Below, one piece after another: positions 34,620 to 47,109 of a stretch of 64,000 nucleotides of DNA. The translations under genes were made by a program, and so were the position numbers. Origin of the DNA: Sipunculus nudus. Its lineage: Eukaryota > Annelida > Sipuncula > Golfingiida > Sipunculidae. The notes beneath the pieces are model-generated. The model saw nothing but the letters and a program-made list of their open reading frames with translations. It had not been told where the DNA came from and did no database searches. The stretch covers positions 50,199,340 to 50,263,339 of the forward strand of contig CM049322.1 in assembly GCA_026874595.1 (NCBI GenBank). The letters are read 5' to 3'. Each line of letters begins with the position of its first letter. Within the stretch, counting starts at the first letter, position 1.

Positions 34620-36250
34620 TTTTTTTAATCTCCATTACCAAATTTGTATTCATCACGCATTCGTGATCTGTTTATATTAGGTTCAGTAACACAGCCAAAA
34701 GGCTCTATACCTGCGGTCTATTGCTGATTGTGGGAGATATATCTTAACTACACAGACACCTGTTCTCATTTTACCCCGTCGTTTTACCCTCTTCATTGCC
34801 CAAGGACATGCGTATAGTCTATAAGACAAGCAATTTTTCAAGATGGTTGAACCCTCGGCACATTTTTTATGTGTTTGATGGTACAATTCATAGAAGTGAA
34901 ATGTAACTGTTAGGCTAAATATATGGTGTATCCAAATGTATTTTTTTAACAAAGGAGTTTTCTTATTCCAATTATCCAATGTTGCACCGAGTAACCCCAT
35001 AATCAGACATTCGAAGTGAAAATGTGAACATTGATTTGTTTTAACAAAATGCAAGATATATTTGGTACAGGATCTGCTCTCCTTTTTTATGTGTCTACTC
35101 AAATACCGTACAGCATAAGATATGAAGAGATTTCTACAAATTGTTATAACCAAAGTTTTAACAGACAGAGGATCAGAAAGTATTAGGCTTTACTTAGGCT
35201 CTGTAATAAAAGAACCATGAGGAATTTCAGATAGACATCAAAGTGTCATAGATCCCCCTTTTTATTGCGACAAATCTACCGATTTTGTTTTGCATGAACA
35301 TTTAACTAGGCAGTGGTCATTTATCAATCCGCAAATACAAATCTCATTTTTTAGCGGGAGTCATCTGATTATAGAACTAGATACTGTCATGCAGTATAGT
35401 TATAGTAACGTCACAGGATAACCTTCTTGTACTCAGGTCTAAAAAAAAACATGTGCGAGGTAAGATACATGTCATAAGTTAGGAACATAAAATCCGTTTA
35501 TAAATCTTTATGTTTTCAAAATGTTTAGTTCTCATTTCTTTTTTACAACTTCTAGTTAATTTTATTTGTTTCCACTGTCAGATCCGCATATTTATGTATA
35601 TGATACGCCAAAATTGTTTTTTTTTTCAGGAGCCATTCTTCCACAAATTTTAATCGAAAATTATCAAAAGCAAAGTAAAACAAGGCCGGTCACGTAACTA
35701 CCTGCCTCCTACGTCGGGCGGGGGTATATATGTGTACAGATGTTCAAGATAAATTATTGCTGATTATGTATCCCTATCACATGGAACAAGACTTCTATTA
35801 TCAGTGCAGTATTATAACCGTATGTCCACACAAGGGGTACACAACCGTTATATTCCTGTTTATAATGCGGCCTTGGCATTTGTATTTATCATGTCAGCAT
35901 TCAAACATGCCTCTTAATTCTTCTTCTGCGTTTATTGTGTCCTAGTGCCAATACGCCATATGATAAAAGATTTACACCATATTCTGAAGCAGGAATGAAC
36001 GGGTTTATTTTATTAATTAAAACCTGAAACTAAGACTAAAACCGATAACATAATTTAACCAAAAATATGGGACAACACACTTTGTTTAGCTCATATTTTT
36101 TTGTATTGGTGGAGAGTACATTTCTATATTGGCTGTTTCGTCAAAAAAAATCACAATGGTGCTTTCCTTATCAATAAACAACTATGATAATAATTTAATT
36201 TTTGCCATAACTGCAAGAGTCATATAAATATAGATCTCATTGGCATTTTC
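34620..36250. other. Duplication copy 1, last part, no gene seen
   Basis: Aligns with 55900-58260 (ctgctgatt-g, gagatataac/tctta, gtcatgcagtatagttata, caatggcgct-tccct). A minus-strand frame of 156 codons at 34683-35153 is not conserved in copy 2 and is rejected as a gene. Confidence 0.5.
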
Positions 36251-36524
36251 TCTAATGATTACATATTTGTGTCATTAACCCTTGATGTCTTCACCCCAAC
36301 TAACAGACTCGCTCACTCCACTTACTGTCGCTGGCCTTCTATATTGACTGAAGCATGCTTGGAAATTCCCTGTATTATTATAGTACTCTCAATCAAACCA
36401 ATGACAGGGTTTGATTCCAAGGCTAATCTGAAAGAGACAAAGGTCTCAGGAGTCGCTATGTTCCAATAAAATGAAAAACATCAATATCAAGAGTTCTATG
36501 AACACCCGATCTTGAATGTATCGA

Positions 36525-36532
<8 letters not shown>

Positions 36533-36579
<47 letters not shown>
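36533..36579. repeat. (AT)n(GT)n microsatellite
   Basis: AT to 36571, then GT. Confidence 0.96.
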
Positions 36580-36580
<1 letters not shown>

Positions 36581-37114
36581 TCGTACAAGCTTCAACACTA
36601 GGTCGTGTGTTTCCTTGTCATTTCATTTACAAGAATTAAAATAAACAGTGTAAAATCACCTGTGAAGGTTTATTGACTGATTCATGCACAATTGAACAAA
36701 ATAAATATATCTTACTTCTCCAGGACCATCTCTCTGTTTCTCTCTCTCTTGAATCATTTATTACAGCTTACCTACACTAATTGGTACCTCATACTCAGCA
36801 CAGGTGGGCTAAGGACAATGCATGGTTTGATAGAAAATAAGGTTAAGAGTATCGAATTTTTCAAATATGGATCTAAATACTCTGAACTCCATGCTAAAGA
36901 CAGAGACAGATGTGTGAGCCCTGACCCTTTTGTCCATTAAGGAAAGCTTTGCTGTCCTATGGATTGCTTACGCTGCTCAAAATCTTCATTAATTACCTTG
37001 TAACGGGTAATGGACCGTGTGCCTTGGCAGAAGAATACACCTGTGTACACATCACACCATACGCACATATAAAATATCACGAGGTATTGATTATTGAAGC
37101 GATAACAAATATTC

Positions 37115-37384
37115 AAGCGAGGAATACACTTGCATGTGTATGATCTTGGCTTTATCATTTGAAAGATTAATGTATTGTTGAACATTTGATCACCTGACGT
37201 AAGTTCAGATTAAAACAAAGAGGTGCAGGCGCTTTCGTATCGCTGTCCAAAGGCTTTATATCTTTGAGTGGCAACTCGTAATTTCTTACTTTAGATATCT
37301 CTTGCTTGATTAATAGGCAGTGAAGACCATATTGTACTTCCCGATGCAATTGGATGCAGTGTGGGCCCTCCGTTCTAGCAGTGG
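37115..37384 (+). promoter_or_regulatory. Putative promoter and first exon of the TRIM-like gene
   Basis: aatacacttgcatgtgtatg, then tcttggctttatc, resembles the copy 3 segment aacacacttgagcgtgtctg, then ccatggctttatc, at about 60347-60380. An ATTGG sits at 37349-37353. A short GC-richer stretch then ends in gcagtgg with a consensus donor gtaagt at 37385. This would place a noncoding first exon about 1 kb upstream of the coding exon. Homology to the other three 5' ends is weaker here than among themselves, and no second small exon was found between 37385 and 38401. Confidence 0.45.
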
Positions 37385-38401
37385 GTAAGTACACGTCTAC
37401 TGTTCAAGACAAATATCAGCATTTGATTGTTACTGTATACAATGCTATGACCTATAGATAATGTCGTACGTTTGTTTGTTTTTTTAAATACTCACTGAGT
37501 GCAAGAGACATTTGTGTTACTGTCCATCTGTCAGATTTACACGTTTTGTCGTAATTAGCAAGAATAACAGAAGATTATTAGGGGGTCTTTTTTAATTCAA
37601 TAAATTCAGTAGTGTCTGGATCAAGCAATCAAGCAATTTTTCAACCAGTGCCATAACACACGGATAGAACCTCAGTCAGTAAGACAAGGATTCGGCGTTT
37701 TATGTTTATGTAAACACATGCTGTGACAAAGCTTGTTAGCGCGGTCAGTCCATCTTTGTCTAAGGGGGTTATGTAATGTTTTATACTCTGTACGAATACA
37801 AGGATTCCTCGAATTTACATGGAATTATGACGGTGAATGTAAAACAAGATATTATGATACATTAATTACGCATTTTACGCGGAAGGTTATCTGGGTCACA
37901 AAAATATTAGTTCATATTCAGGTAGATCAGTTTGAACACATTTCATCGTATCGCCATTCTGAATGGGGATACAAAGCAAAAGTGTGTATGTATGTCACAG
38001 ACGAGACTAAACTTCAGGCGGATTTTCGATTCAGCGAGTTTAAAATCCATAATGGTCCAGGCCAGCTCTGTGGCCTGCCACATAACAAATTGTAATTTCA
38101 TTGGACCAGATCGAGCATTTATAACAAAGGTATATAGAAATTACATATTTAAAGATATCATTGCTTTCGACTGGTTTATATTAATAGAACAAATATAATA
38201 ACCTACCGTGTGTGTATCAGTTAATAGCTAGCAGCCGGAAAGGTGATAGTAGGCCTTGATTCTAAAGGTTATATATATATATATATGCCCCCAGATTCAG
38301 TAGATTCTTCTAATAAATACAAACCTATTACTGTATTTTCAGAGTTTATTAATACCAAAGAATAATTCATATATGGGGTTTTCCTTATTGTGTTTGTTCA
38401 G
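37385..38401 (+). other. Putative 5' intron of the TRIM-like gene
   Basis: Begins with gtaagt and ends with a pyrimidine-rich tttgttcag. Frames inside (37733-38095) match nothing I recognise. A short AT tract lies at 38271-38286. Confidence 0.45.
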
Positions 38402-38406
38402 GTACA

Positions 38407-40350
38407 ATGGCACATTCAGTACCAGTCACAGAATTGAACGCCCAGGTGCAATGCCTTGTCTGCCAAAAACAGAAAGTGGGGAGAAAACCTAGAAAACTTC
38501 AATGCTCCCACTCTTACTGCGAGGTATGCCTCATCGGCAAAGCCAAAAAAGGAACACATTCTGAGATAACGTGTCCTCTCTGCCTCAGTGTTACCATAAC
38601 AGGAACAGGTGGTGTTGATGATTTCCCGGTGGATACCGAGGTCGAGGAAGTTGTCAGAATCCTAGAGTCCAGCAAAACAACATACACGTGCCAGGGGTGT
38701 CAGGCCATGGGTAAAAATAGCCCGGCTTCTGTTCTCTGTGAAACATGTAATACACGCCTCTGTACTGACTGTAGGGATTTTCATCGAAATGATTCATTGT
38801 TCAAATCGCATAAAATTGTCGACAACATCTGTTCAACCCATGTTGGAGTGTACACATATTTCTGTAATACATGCTGTAGGGGGCTATGTACAGCGTGTTT
38901 GCTTTCTCAGCTACACCGCACGCATGAAGTTGTAGATGTTGTAGAAGCGGTAGGTTTTATTAGAAGGAACGCAGGTGCTGCGAAGGAAAAAGTACAGGTA
39001 AAACTGCAGGAGCTAGAAACTCTGGTAACGGAAACTTTAGATGCAGAAACTCACAAGTTATCCGAACACCTGAAGATTTACACAGATAAAGCATCAATGA
39101 ACGTGGCCAAATGGTCGGAAGTCGTGAGAGATGTCATAGAAAACATAAGAGTGTCATATATGACGAAACTGGATGTTAATATGACCGAACAGAAGGATGC
39201 TTGTTCAATGGCCACAAATCAGCTCAACGAAATTGATCAGCTGCTTAAAGAGAAAAAGATGACTCTTGTCTCGAGGTACCCAAGTCAGATGCTTGCTATT
39301 TTTCAAGTCATTGCTATCCTTGAAGACGCGGTTCGTAATATCAAGCCCAGCCCAAGTCTTCCTAGATTTGCCTGCGGGGTATCCCCTCATGATTTTTCTG
39401 AGGATGCCACAGAGTATTCCTTGCACTTTACAGCTCATGGCGCTATTTCTAGGAAATCTGAAAAAGAAACACAAACAAGTGATTTAGAAGCCAGGGAAAA
39501 CCAGAACGGTCAAAATAAAGGGCACCATCCAAACATCATACAATTTGACAAGCACAGGCCATCTTCTGGAGCTTCAACCTTCGCAACATTTGCAAAGTTC
39601 GATGTGACACTAAACTGTTACATAAATACTTGTAATATCTTGGATATGGTAGGTCTGCATGACGGCTCTTTTATTTTAGCAACAAATCAGGGGCCTTTTG
39701 TGACACACTATAGCAAATCAATGAAAGTAATCGCTGTGTACTACACGCATGATCATAATCCCGTGCAGAGTTTCATATTGTTTAACAACATCCTGTATCT
39801 GGCATCAGAATTCGGAACAACGATCACTTCAATCAAGCCTGATCACACCTGCGAGCCAATATCTCTGCAACCCCCTGTCAACAATCTAAAGAACATACAG
39901 TGCGACGATGGCGAAACATTCTATATATCTGACGGATTGGTTGTTTATAAATACTCCTTTTCCGGTAAGATGTTGGGCGTGTTTACGAGACCGGAATATT
40001 CTTTCAAGATGAGACGAGGAACTTTCGCAAACGGCACTACAAAGATTCTGATAAATGGCAATGACCGCAAGGAACTGATCCTTTACAATAGTGATGGTTC
40101 TGTTTTTAACTCGGCGGTGTTGGAGAGATCATTAGATATACAGGATTTCGTAATGTTGCACAATGGACATTACCTAGCTTTATATGAAGGTAATTTGGAA
40201 GAATTTTCCGCCGAAGGACGCTTGTTAAACACGTTTTATTTTACATCTAACGGAATACCTATCGGCCTGTCATATGCCCATCCTTGGGTATGGGTTATCT
40301 CAAGGGATGACTCCAAAGTGGCAATGCAACTCTTTAAGATGTCGTATTAA
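38407..40350 (+). CDS. TRIM-like RING/B-box/coiled-coil protein, 647 aa, single coding exon
   Basis: Predicted E3 ubiquitin ligase of the tripartite-motif class, probably cytosolic. A C3HC4 RING lies at residues 16-59 (C16, C19, C33, H35, C38, C41, C56, C59). A B-box 1-like zinc site spans 95-135 (C95, C98, C111, C114, C119, C122, H126, H135). B-box 2 lies at 142-173 (C142, H145, C153, C156, C161, C164, H170, H173). A coiled coil follows at about 180-305, then a charged linker at about 350-390. The C-terminal 250 residues hold repeated short beta-strand patterns ending in DG-type turns (e.g. HDGSFILATNQG, DGETFYISDGLVVYKYSFSG), suggesting a diverged NHL-like propeller. I see no B30.2 domain. 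The start ATG lies 5 bases after an acceptor (tttgttcag, ending 38401), so at least one upstream noncoding exon is expected. All zinc ligands are intact. The frame is uninterrupted, so the gene looks functional. Its substrate is unknown; bivalve TRIM expansions are often linked to innate immunity, which is only family-level inference. Confidence 0.93.
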   Translation: MAHSVPVTELNAQVQCLVCQKQKVGRKPRKLQCSHSYCEVCLIGKAKKGTHSEITCPLCLSVTITGTGGVDDFPVDTEVEEVVRILESSKTTYTCQGCQAMGKNSPASVLCETCNTRLCTDCRDFHRNDSLFKSHKIVDNICSTHVGVYTYFCNTCCRGLCTACLLSQLHRTHEVVDVVEAVGFIRRNAGAAKEKVQVKLQELETLVTETLDAETHKLSEHLKIYTDKASMNVAKWSEVVRDVIENIRVSYMTKLDVNMTEQKDACSMATNQLNEIDQLLKEKKMTLVSRYPSQMLAIFQVIAILEDAVRNIKPSPSLPRFACGVSPHDFSEDATEYSLHFTAHGAISRKSEKETQTSDLEARENQNGQNKGHHPNIIQFDKHRPSSGASTFATFAKFDVTLNCYINTCNILDMVGLHDGSFILATNQGPFVTHYSKSMKVIAVYYTHDHNPVQSFILFNNILYLASEFGTTITSIKPDHTCEPISLQPPVNNLKNIQCDDGETFYISDGLVVYKYSFSGKMLGVFTRPEYSFKMRRGTFANGTTKILINGNDRKELILYNSDGSVFNSAVLERSLDIQDFVMLHNGHYLALYEGNLEEFSAEGRLLNTFYFTSNGIPIGLSYAHPWVWVISRDDSKVAMQLFKMSY

Positions 40351-40540
40351 AGGTGGTTCGTATAATATTTAAGAAAAAAAATGTTGATAAAAATAGATAT
40401 AAGAAATTTCGAAACAGCTTGTGAAGATACAGGTTATTTCATTCCAATAACAATCGTGTGGCATGGACATCGTTAAGCTTATTAATATGCACTCTTGAAA
40501 AAAGGCTCTTGTCAAATGCTAAAATTATGCAACACTACAG
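40351..40540 (+). other. 3' flank of the TRIM-like gene
   Basis: AT-rich sequence after the stop codon. No AATAAA is seen in the first 190 bases, so the polyadenylation site is unassigned. Confidence 0.35.
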
Positions 40541-40544
40541 GGTT

Positions 40545-40885
40545 AAGGGGTGTTTCCATATGCGCGTAAATGGGTGTATGCGTGAAAAAATCGCTCATGT
40601 GATTTTGTACCTGAGGTGTTTCCATGGGTCCTTCAGCGTACATGTGAATGTGTGTATATGCCTGAAAATCGCCACAGGAACGATTTTCAGGCATAGGTTC
40701 TGCGTGAACTAGTGGATTCGGGGTAAAATGACGACACTTCAGCATCTTTTGTGGAAGGCTTGCTTGATCCATTGTTCAAATATATACGTCTGCAATTTCA
40801 CACATATACGCATTTACGCGCACTTGGAAACACATTTTTTTTTTCACGCGTATACACATATACGCAGATACGCGCACATAAAACA
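40545..40885. repeat. Compound inverted repeat with a perfect hairpin
   Basis: gtgtttccatatgcgcgtaa, then atggg, on the left (about 40550-40575) is mirrored on the minus strand by gtgtttccaagtgcgcgtaa, then atgcg (about 40808-40830). A further cacgcgtatacacatatacg block at the right edge is of the same vocabulary. In the middle, 40657-40671 (TATGCCTGAAAATCG) is exactly complementary to 40681-40695, with a 9-base loop. This is compatible with a small foldback or MITE-type element. Confidence 0.65.
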
Positions 40886-42400
40886 TACCTTTATTTATAA
40901 AAAAAAAATTCAGCCAAAATCATTCTTTGGACCTACGTGCTCAAAATTTCCATAGCAGCCGATTCAGAGTCTATTTTATTTGATTTTGCGGTTGTTTTTT
41001 CCCCACTGTTGGGAATAAACTTGCACACCATTCGGGTTTCATTGTTAGAAACTCTGCACAGCTGTCAAAATGAAGAATACTGGTGTGGTGGTTTCGGCAT
41101 ACCAATGCCGCCTGGTGCCGCTATCCGCACAAAAATCCGGTCATTACTATTTTGGTAAACAGTCAGATATTTTACTATTTTTCGTCAACTTATTGAAGCT
41201 GGTTGCGGCCTCAACTCGTTCCCGCCAGGTATTTCAAGATTACGCGCTTATAAGAAGGTATTGTAATTCTAAGCACTTGTATTATTAAACATCGAAGGTT
41301 ATTCTATACTAAGGCTTGAATATAAACAGTTGTTATGGTGTTAGATGATATTGAATAAAAGGATATAAACGTCGTTTCCTAGCGGCCTTCGAAAGTTCTT
41401 GCTGAGGTCAAACGTCAATTGGGATAAATTGAATAGATCTCTCTCGGGGACTGACTAGCCATTTTTATGTCGATGCTGCACGTTTTTTTTTGGGTTTTTT
41501 ACGTATGTACAGTTATCAAGGAATGCTAAGTAAATTATGCTCATTTATATACATGTAATATTATATTTTAATCACATTTAATAACTGTGACTTTGAACCT
41601 GTTTAAATATGCTTTTGTGTGTATAACAGTCGTTTCATGTCAGGTTTTGTGATATTTGCGTCACATTCCGATTGTCGTGAGTAGCCAATACACTGACGAA
41701 ACTTTATAAATATTGCATTTTCAAATTACCTCAGAACAAGCTAATTGTTATAATGACGATTTTGCCTGACACCTTGTGGTCATTCGGACAATCAATACAT
41801 AATGTGTTATAACTGAATAAACGCGGGCTTTTTGTGCACAACAAAGGATGATGTCATGATTTTATGTATACAAATTGATGACAACTGCCTGCATGGTGGG
41901 CCAGCGCAGCCAACAAGAAGAAAAACAAGGGTGAGAACGACTTTTTGCGAAATTTTCTCTGAACATACTATGAAAAAAATAATGAAAAGATGTTCTCTTA
42001 ACAGTATAATATTTATTCACTTGTTAAAACCAGGATGACACAGTTTTTTGCTAGAGTCAGTTCAGAACATCCCCGTCAATCTAACACTTAATTAATGAAC
42101 AAAACATGGTGCGCATTTGTGTACAGTAATATTTTAAGAATCGACGCTCGCCTTGTTTAAGAAAAACCTGACAAATATGAATTCGATTTATAGTCCCAGG
42201 ATACTCGTACAATGCGTGGAACTTGTATTTTATGCATGCAAGTGCAACAAAATTCCCTCAGGTACAAACATTTGCCTATCAAACAAATTTGAAGGGGGGG
42301 GGGGCTGGAGTAGTTATTAATTTATTAATTTTATTGCAATGAATGTTATATTTGCTGTTATTAATTGCAGTTAAAATCCAAAGCTTCAGTTTTTGTACGC
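40886..42400. other. No gene seen; G-tract at 42293-42304
   Basis: AT-rich intergenic-like sequence with a 12-base G run near 42300. Frames at 40937-41288 and 41832-42038 match nothing known to me. Confidence 0.4.
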
Positions 42401-42915
42401 CCGTCTTGTGACGGATGTATTATGGTATAACCACCGTCCGTCCGTTAACCTTTAGTGTCACATCGATAACATACCAGGGCTTTTTTGCGAAACTCACCAT
42501 AAGTACTTACCAACAGATTATCTCTCCCAAGATTGATTATGTGCAACGTACACGTATATTTAATAAGGTAACGGGTCATTCGGCACTTTGTGGTGTCGCC
42601 GCGATAACTTACGAAGAATGTGAAGGATTTTGATAAAACACATAAAGAATGTTAATTTATAAAATATCTCGCCTAAGTTCGAATTCAAGCGAAATCCGCA
42701 CTTTGGAGGCACCTTGGTGACTTACAATACCCTATAGAATAACATGACTTATTATACATTTTACCCATATTTTCTCACCTGAATTACATTTTCATTAAAA
42801 TCCAAGCATATATAATGAAGTCAGAGGTCACGAGATACACGACAGGAGTATTATGCACGTTAGCGATGCTCTTTGTATTATTATTGTTGCAATACATTTG
42901 CTTGTTGAAGGCCTG
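42395..42915. repeat. Dispersed repeat related to 8395-8900
   Basis: Begins gtacgcccgtcttgtgacgg, then atgtattatggtataac and tccgtccgtta. It then follows the same order as the earlier copy: tttaataaggtaacgggtca, ggtgtcgccgcgataactta, aatatctcgcctaagttc, aggcaccttggtgacttac, agtcagaggtcacgaga, tattatgcacgttagcgatg. Confidence 0.65.
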
Positions 42916-43229
42916 ATTTGATTTATTGCAGTTTACCAAATTACCAGAATACATTGGGGTGAGGCCAAGGCTTCAGTTGTTATAAATTAATTTATTATTT
43001 TCCGCATAAATTTTTTTTAGATGTGCTTCTATATATTGCAGTTAAAACCAAAGCTTCAGCTTGTATTTATATTTTGTCATATTTAAGGTCTGACTTTATT
43101 CTTTTGCAGTTTAAATCAGAATAGACCAGACAAGAGATACAAATTTGACCAGAGAAGAGTTAAAGTTAAAGGGTTTTTTTATAGTCTGATATCAACCCGT
43201 GAGTCTTATCAGACTTCACACTTTGACTT

Positions 43230-43500
43230 CCTGGTCTAGGGCCTGTTCATTCTTGTAGATTTTCTTGGCTGCCTGGGGAACAAAAAACTTTGAAAATGCA
43301 GTAGGGTTATCCATTCTACATTTTGCCTGCCACCCATAAACGGCCAGGAGCAATTACCTTCTGGGTGGAGAGAGCGCTCCCTTGTGGTAAAGACGTTGGC
43401 CAGGAGTCCTAGCAAGACTGATAGTCTGAACAGATTCCACATCCACAAACTTGCGGTCACATGTCAAGTGCCCTAACCATTATGCCACAACACTCCACAC
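43230..43500 (-). repeat. tRNA-headed SINE-like element
   Basis: On the minus strand, starting near 43497, gtggcataatggttagggca is an A-box-like tRNA head of the same type as the element at 13660. It is followed by sequence ending in gtggaatctg and then a long body with ggagcgctctctccacccag. The B box is not well preserved. Confidence 0.5.
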
Positions 43501-45274
43501 TATTAAATTACATGTTATTTGTTTCACAAAAATGATACGTCTGTCAGTTAGTAAGATCATTTTAGGCTTTCCATTTAAAGAAGGGCAGATAAGCAAGTTT
43601 CTTATTTTTGTGACAGCTAGTCTGTAAGTTTTTGTAATAAAGGTAACACTTTCATTTACCGGTGGCTTACTGCATGCAATCCAAGAAAGCCTGTGACAAA
43701 TGCATAATTTTTAGACCTGTCTATGGACCATACCAAGAGTGATGCAGCAGACAAGGATCGGGAGAAACTGGTGACCCACTGCCTTGTTAGTGGGAAGCCA
43801 ATGTGCTGGCATTATACAGCACAAATTCAAATGTAATGTACAAAATGATGAAACTGGCTTTCCTCAACCTAATATATACCAAGCTTGCAAGCGTATGCTT
43901 GTGCTGTGCAGAATGATAAAGGACATATTAGTGTTAAAGTTACTTTCTGAAACCTGTGGCATATGTACCAGGGAAATGCAGAACAACAGCAAGAAAAACT
44001 CCACAAGAACTGCTTCTGCGCTTACCAGTGGTAGTGCCCCAAAAGCAAAAAAAAGACAGATATTAGATAAAATTGGCACTGCGTGTAGGGAGTGACCGAA
44101 TTATTGAATGTAACCGTGCACAAAACATCAGGTGTATTTTTGTGACAATGTGATTGTTTTGAGTAAAACTACTTATTAGTTTCTAAACGTTTTCGGTGTT
44201 TCCAATGTGCGGTAAAGGTGTAAGATAGTGGGATAAACTGCAAAAATGTATGTCTAATTGGGATGTACTTGAAGACTTGTTTTATGTAAGTCACATGACT
44301 GATATTGTTTGTGAGTTTGTGAGCAATTGCACGTTAGATGTATTTTTTTATAGAATAGCTGCTCAGAAATGCGTGACCTAAAGAATACAAAGCAACATGA
44401 ACATGAATGCCCTTAAAGAAAGTATTCTAGAACAATTCTAAAACCACACAGAAATATACAGGTAAGCCCTTAAATTCAAAAGTCCTTTGAAAAATGCAAA
44501 TGCAAAAAAACGCCAAAAAAATGGATAGATGTTCTATTTTTTCTGCTTAAAAATGAATTATAAGGTCAATGTGGCAGGGTGTCTGATCTGCGAAGAATAT
44601 ATGAATCAGAAAACTGGCAGATCTCTCACAGCCCTTGAAAGCTTAGCCATGCGTGTGGAAAACAACAAAGTAAAACACAATATACACGTCAATATAGCCT
44701 TTTAAAATATCATTGCCCACACCTTAATATTTAGACCAGTTTGTGCCGCCAGTTAGTGAAAATTGGCTTACGTTTTTGATAATCAGCCATATGATTGTGA
44801 GATCAGGCGCAAAACACAAACCAAAGAGGAAAGAAATAAAAAAAAATGTCGCTGATTGTCATGCACTTCAGCAGACGTGAAAAAATTATAATAATAATCT
44901 AGACTCAAATATAATTAAAAGTGGTCGCTCTCTACAAGGCGTTCCCCTCCCTGGAAGGCGTAACTATAGATACCTAATTTATGTTCTATTAAAGACCAAA
45001 AATGACACATTTTATATTGTTTTCTAAAATTCATAGAATCCTCTTTCAAATAAAGTGGTCTATAGATATATCTATGTCCTATCTTGCCTCAACCTTATAT
45101 ACAAATCATGAAAACAAAACATATTTTTTATTTAACATACTAACTTTATCAGAAAGAAAGACCAAACTATTCTTAATTTCATATAATCAGCTGATCGCGT
45201 TTCTCTCGGACTTAAATGTTCAAAACTATAGAGCTAATAACATCAGTTTCGCTGTTGCCGTTTTATTATATGAA
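43501..45274. other. No convincing gene; short unassigned frames
   Basis: Around 43722-44095 two overlapping plus-strand frames are slightly richer in GC and lysine. One starts MDHTKSDAADKDREKLVTHC. Neither matches a family I know, and neither has clear splice context. The rest is AT-rich and featureless. Confidence 0.25.
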
Positions 45275-45330
<56 letters not shown>

Positions 45331-45350
45331 AGTGTGTGTTTGTGTGTGTA
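45275..45350. repeat. (CT)n(GT)n microsatellite
   Basis: TC dinucleotides to 45327, then gtgagtgtgtgtttgtgtgt. Confidence 0.97.
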
Positions 45351-47105
45351 TACTGTACTTCAGGTCTAGTTTAAACAATTAGGCGGTAAGGGGGCCTCAC
45401 TGAAGTTCTATTTTCCCTCTCTTAATATAATCCGAGTCGTTAAAATGAACGATATATAACATTATTTTACAGATAATAGATAAAGATTGCACTCTTGTAA
45501 TTATGGGAATAAGACTGACACTGTATAATCAATAAAGATGTTTTATAGATCTCTCACGCACCAATAGAAATAAGATAGATATGGTTATCACCTAGCGGAT
45601 GGTATTCCCCCCAAAGAAAAAATGTATACACACAAATATATTCATTATAATTTTTATCCGACCACTGCAAACAATGTATAAATATTATAACCCATGCATA
45701 TATACTTGACAACGCATAAACCACACAAAATATTTAAAAAATTCCTTTAAAATAAATATTGTATAGGCGATATATGCAACACCAAAATATATTCGGCATG
45801 TTTAATTCGACCACTGATACTACATATATAGAACATGTTTAGTTGAAGTAAAATATTGACAAGGTAACATTTTACAAATTGTGCCCAATACAATGTATTT
45901 GGCTAATAACGATTATTTAAAATAAACATTGATGTGTATTCCTATGAAAAAGAATCTCAAAAATGATTAATAATGAAAATTTAAAAACCGTCATTATAAC
46001 TGCTTATTGGTGGAAAATTAGCCATGTTTGACAAGAAACAAAAACAAAAATGTGTCGTTGACGTTTTTGTACTCCGGAAACCTGTAACCCCTCTTCACCT
46101 CCCCCCTACCCCCACCCACAAAAAATAATTCAGATCGTTATAACTGATCACTCACTTCCAGTTCTGCTCCTTCCAGGCACGCCTTACCATATATTTTCTT
46201 ATTAAGACCAAATATCGTTCACGAGAGATGCAAACATTTAATATTGTTTAGTTTATTCAGGCAACCATTTTTATATTGCCGTGGTCCATACATTTATCAA
46301 TGTCTTATCTTGCCGCCACCTTATATACCAATCATTATTACCATTTGATTAAAGGGCAACTGTAGTTTTTAGCTGAACAATTAAACAATTAAACTGGGAT
46401 AAATTGTTGATATTATGCTGCCACTACAAAAAAGTATCCATTTAAAAATCCATGCAATATGCATAGAGAAATCACTGCAATAAATTGTAGACATCAGAAA
46501 GAGTGAACTTCACATATGTTGTTCAAACAAAAAAAAATACTTTATGCACCACTGATAATGTATAAAAACATGTTAAATGTAGGTATGTATCTGACAAAGT
46601 TATATCTTAAAATTGCGCCTTCGCTTCACAGCGTATAAAGCAAGTGCACGTTATCCATAGTAAACAGATCGGTTCCAGCCTACAACAATGATGCTGTGAA
46701 TTAAGGATTCAAGTTCTTAATGATAGGATTTTCCAGACGCAGAAGGTGAATATACTTGTGTAACACACTCCGGACAATGTGTGATGCTGGTTCATTTCTG
46801 TAGTTTGATTATGAGGAACTAATATATGATTTTAAGGAATTTCATTTATATTATATGCATATTTTATGTATATTGGTATAATGAATATATGTATACTAAA
46901 ATTGTAGAAATAACACTTTATAGTAAAACTTCAGCCCTTCTTATTTTTCTCCAATCTAAAATGTGGCTATTTCAAGACTACTGTGGGTTATTTTTGTCTG
47001 TCTATGCTGATTTATGTTTAAATCTTTTAAGTTTTTTTTTTTTCTTTAAAACGTTAAAAACTTTGCCTTGTTATTCATATCGTTTGACATAAGGCGATTG
47101 AGGCG
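45351..47105. other. No gene seen
   Basis: AT-rich. The segments around 45000-45130 and 46190-46340 share tatcttgcc-c-acctta, then tatac-aatca, which points to an old local duplication of about 1.2 kb spacing. Confidence 0.4.
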
Positions 47106-47109
47106 TATT

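Larger units (their letters stand above)
23380..36250 (+). repeat. Segmental duplication, copy 1 (expanded by insertions)
   Basis: Aligns in order with 49930-58260. Shared landmarks include tggcgattccct, then gtgagagtacatgtaaaaat, then the two small exons, then gcatgcccttcttttctgtc / gtgcccttctcttctgtcgc, then gtaacca-gtgat/cctca, then gcgggttcaa-ccagtcc, then gttttggttt-atat-cat, then tga-cccttgatcat / ccctgatcatgaa, then tgtcatgcagtatagttat, then a cagtat-a-aaccgtatgtcc stretch. Copy 1 carries extra DNA at about 26640-30130 (satellite), 30296-32045 (repeat family plus AT) and 33870-34620 (LTR-like). Confidence 0.8.

Noticed and set aside
34683-35153. Minus-strand frame of 156 codons
   Set aside because: The equivalent place in the duplicated copy (about 55920-56400) does not keep the frame, and no family is recognised.
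41690-41705. ctgacgaaac, resembling joined hammerhead boxes
   Set aside because: There is no room for stem II between the boxes.
43722-44095. Small lysine-rich frames
   Set aside because: Two overlapping frames, no known family and no splice context. Kept only as part of an unassigned stretch.
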